DNA from: Bacteroidota bacterium
GTDB lineage: Bacteria > Bacteroidota > Bacteroidia > Chitinophagales > Chitinophagaceae
Reading direction: 5' to 3'
Assembly: GCA_023433265.1 (NCBI GenBank)
Contig: JAEZDR010000129.1
Span: 1-5,832, forward strand
DNA length: 5,832 nt
Shown: one piece after another, positions 5,267 through 5,832 of the stretch
Layout of the letters: every line of letters begins with the position of its first letter
Position numbering within the stretch: position 1 is the first letter of the stretch
Program-made: the position numbers and the translations under genes
Notes under the pieces: generated by a model
Told to the model about the DNA's origin: nothing
Databases searched by the model: none
Seen by the model: only the letters and a program-made list of their open reading frames with translations

Positions 5267-5832
5267 CTAATAATCTCTTTGCACGAGGAAAGCAGCCAAC
5301 TCCAGCAAAGGCTTTTTTCGGGCGGACACCACGGCTACCTTATCCAGGTGGTGGTAGGCCTTTTCCAGGTAAGTGTCCTTCAACTGTTTTGCCCAATCAT
5401 CTATGTTGCAGTCACGATAGATGCGCAGCATCTTCTCAACCTTATCGGTATTGTTTGACTGTAACAGGTTGTCTAATTCCTCTCGCTGAGCTGATGAGCA
5501 GGATTGGAGGGCGTGTATAAGTAAAAAGGTTTTCTTGTTCTGTTTAATGTCGCCACCCACGTCTTTACCAAACTTTCCCGGATCGCCAAAGGCATCTAGG
5601 TAGTCGTCCTGAACCTGGAAGGCGATACCAAGGTTGCGGCCGAACTCGTAAAGGTGTTCACAATTGCCCTGGCTAGCCCCACCAATCATGGCGCCCATCA
5701 TCAGGCTGGCTGCCAGTAGAACGGATGTTTTGAGGGATATCATGTGAAGGTATTCATCCATTGCCACTTCCTGCCGCTTTTCAAAGTCCATGTCCATCTG
5801 CTGCCCTTCACATACTTCTCTCGCGGTTTTGT
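5267..5832 (-). CDS. Polyprenyl synthetase (isoprenyl diphosphate synthase), partial: N terminus beyond right edge
   Basis: This is the C-terminal 187 residues of a trans-isoprenyl diphosphate synthase, which condenses isopentenyl diphosphate onto allylic diphosphates to make farnesyl, geranylgeranyl or longer chains for quinones, carotenoids or lipid carriers. The frame stays open to the window edge: KTAREVCEGQQ precedes the first in-window ATG (5797), and this is the family's conserved EGQ helix, so 5797 is not the start. Also visible are the KT motif in MISLKTSVLL, the second Asp-rich Mg-binding motif FQVQDDYLDAFGD (DDYLD at 5594-5608), and KFGKDVGGDIKQNKKT with the lysines that contact diphosphate. 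The first Asp-rich motif, which helps set chain length, lies off the window, so the product length is unknown. The full protein is probably near 320 residues. The stop is TAG, 44 bp before the permease start. Confidence 0.92.
   Translation of the reverse strand, partial: KTAREVCEGQQMDMDFEKRQEVAMDEYLHMISLKTSVLLAASLMMGAMIGGASQGNCEHLYEFGRNLGIAFQVQDDYLDAFGDPGKFGKDVGGDIKQNKKTFLLIHALQSCSSAQREELDNLLQSNNTDKVEKMLRIYRDCNIDDWAKQLKDTYLEKAYHHLDKVAVVSARKKPLLELAAFLVQRDY

Noticed and set aside
5267..5797. Complete small polyprenyl synthetase starting at the ATG at 5797
   Set aside because: Conserved family sequence (EVCEGQQ) continues upstream in frame to the window edge, and the first Asp-rich motif is missing, so the gene is cut by the window rather than short.

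Overview
The window looks like ordinary chromosomal DNA from a Bacteroidota bacterium, most likely a relative of the Chitinophagaceae. The support is the style of the MnmA, polyprenyl synthetase and CAT-type permease sequences, the lack of clear Shine-Dalgarno sites, and TAnnTTTG-like promoter cores just before two starts. The placement is inferred from protein style and codon/base composition, without a database search.

Layout: positions 1-426 contain no gene. They hold an array of short palindromic (hairpin) repeats: a ~105 bp block present twice (1-104 and 155-259), built from ~53 bp units, a decayed further unit (262-309), and a spacer with two other stem-loops. Then come mnmA (+, 427-1524; tRNA 2-thiouridylase), a TSUP/TauE-SafE type membrane transporter (-, 1612-2382), a membrane-anchored endonuclease/exonuclease/phosphatase (EEP) family protein (+, 2449-3516), a CAT-family amino-acid permease (-, 3513-5222), and the C-terminal part of a polyprenyl synthetase (-, 5267 to the right edge, truncated by the window).

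Arrangement: mnmA and the TSUP gene converge across an 87 bp gap. The TSUP and EEP genes diverge from a 66 bp intergenic stretch. The EEP and permease genes converge so tightly that the palindrome TTAA supplies both stop codons. The permease lies 44 bp downstream of the polyprenyl synthetase on the same strand, so the two may be co-transcribed. The gene set is mixed housekeeping (tRNA modification, isoprenoid synthesis, transport) and shows no obvious shared pathway.

I see no defence system, mobile element, CRISPR array or RNA gene. The least explained part is the hairpin repeat array upstream of mnmA.
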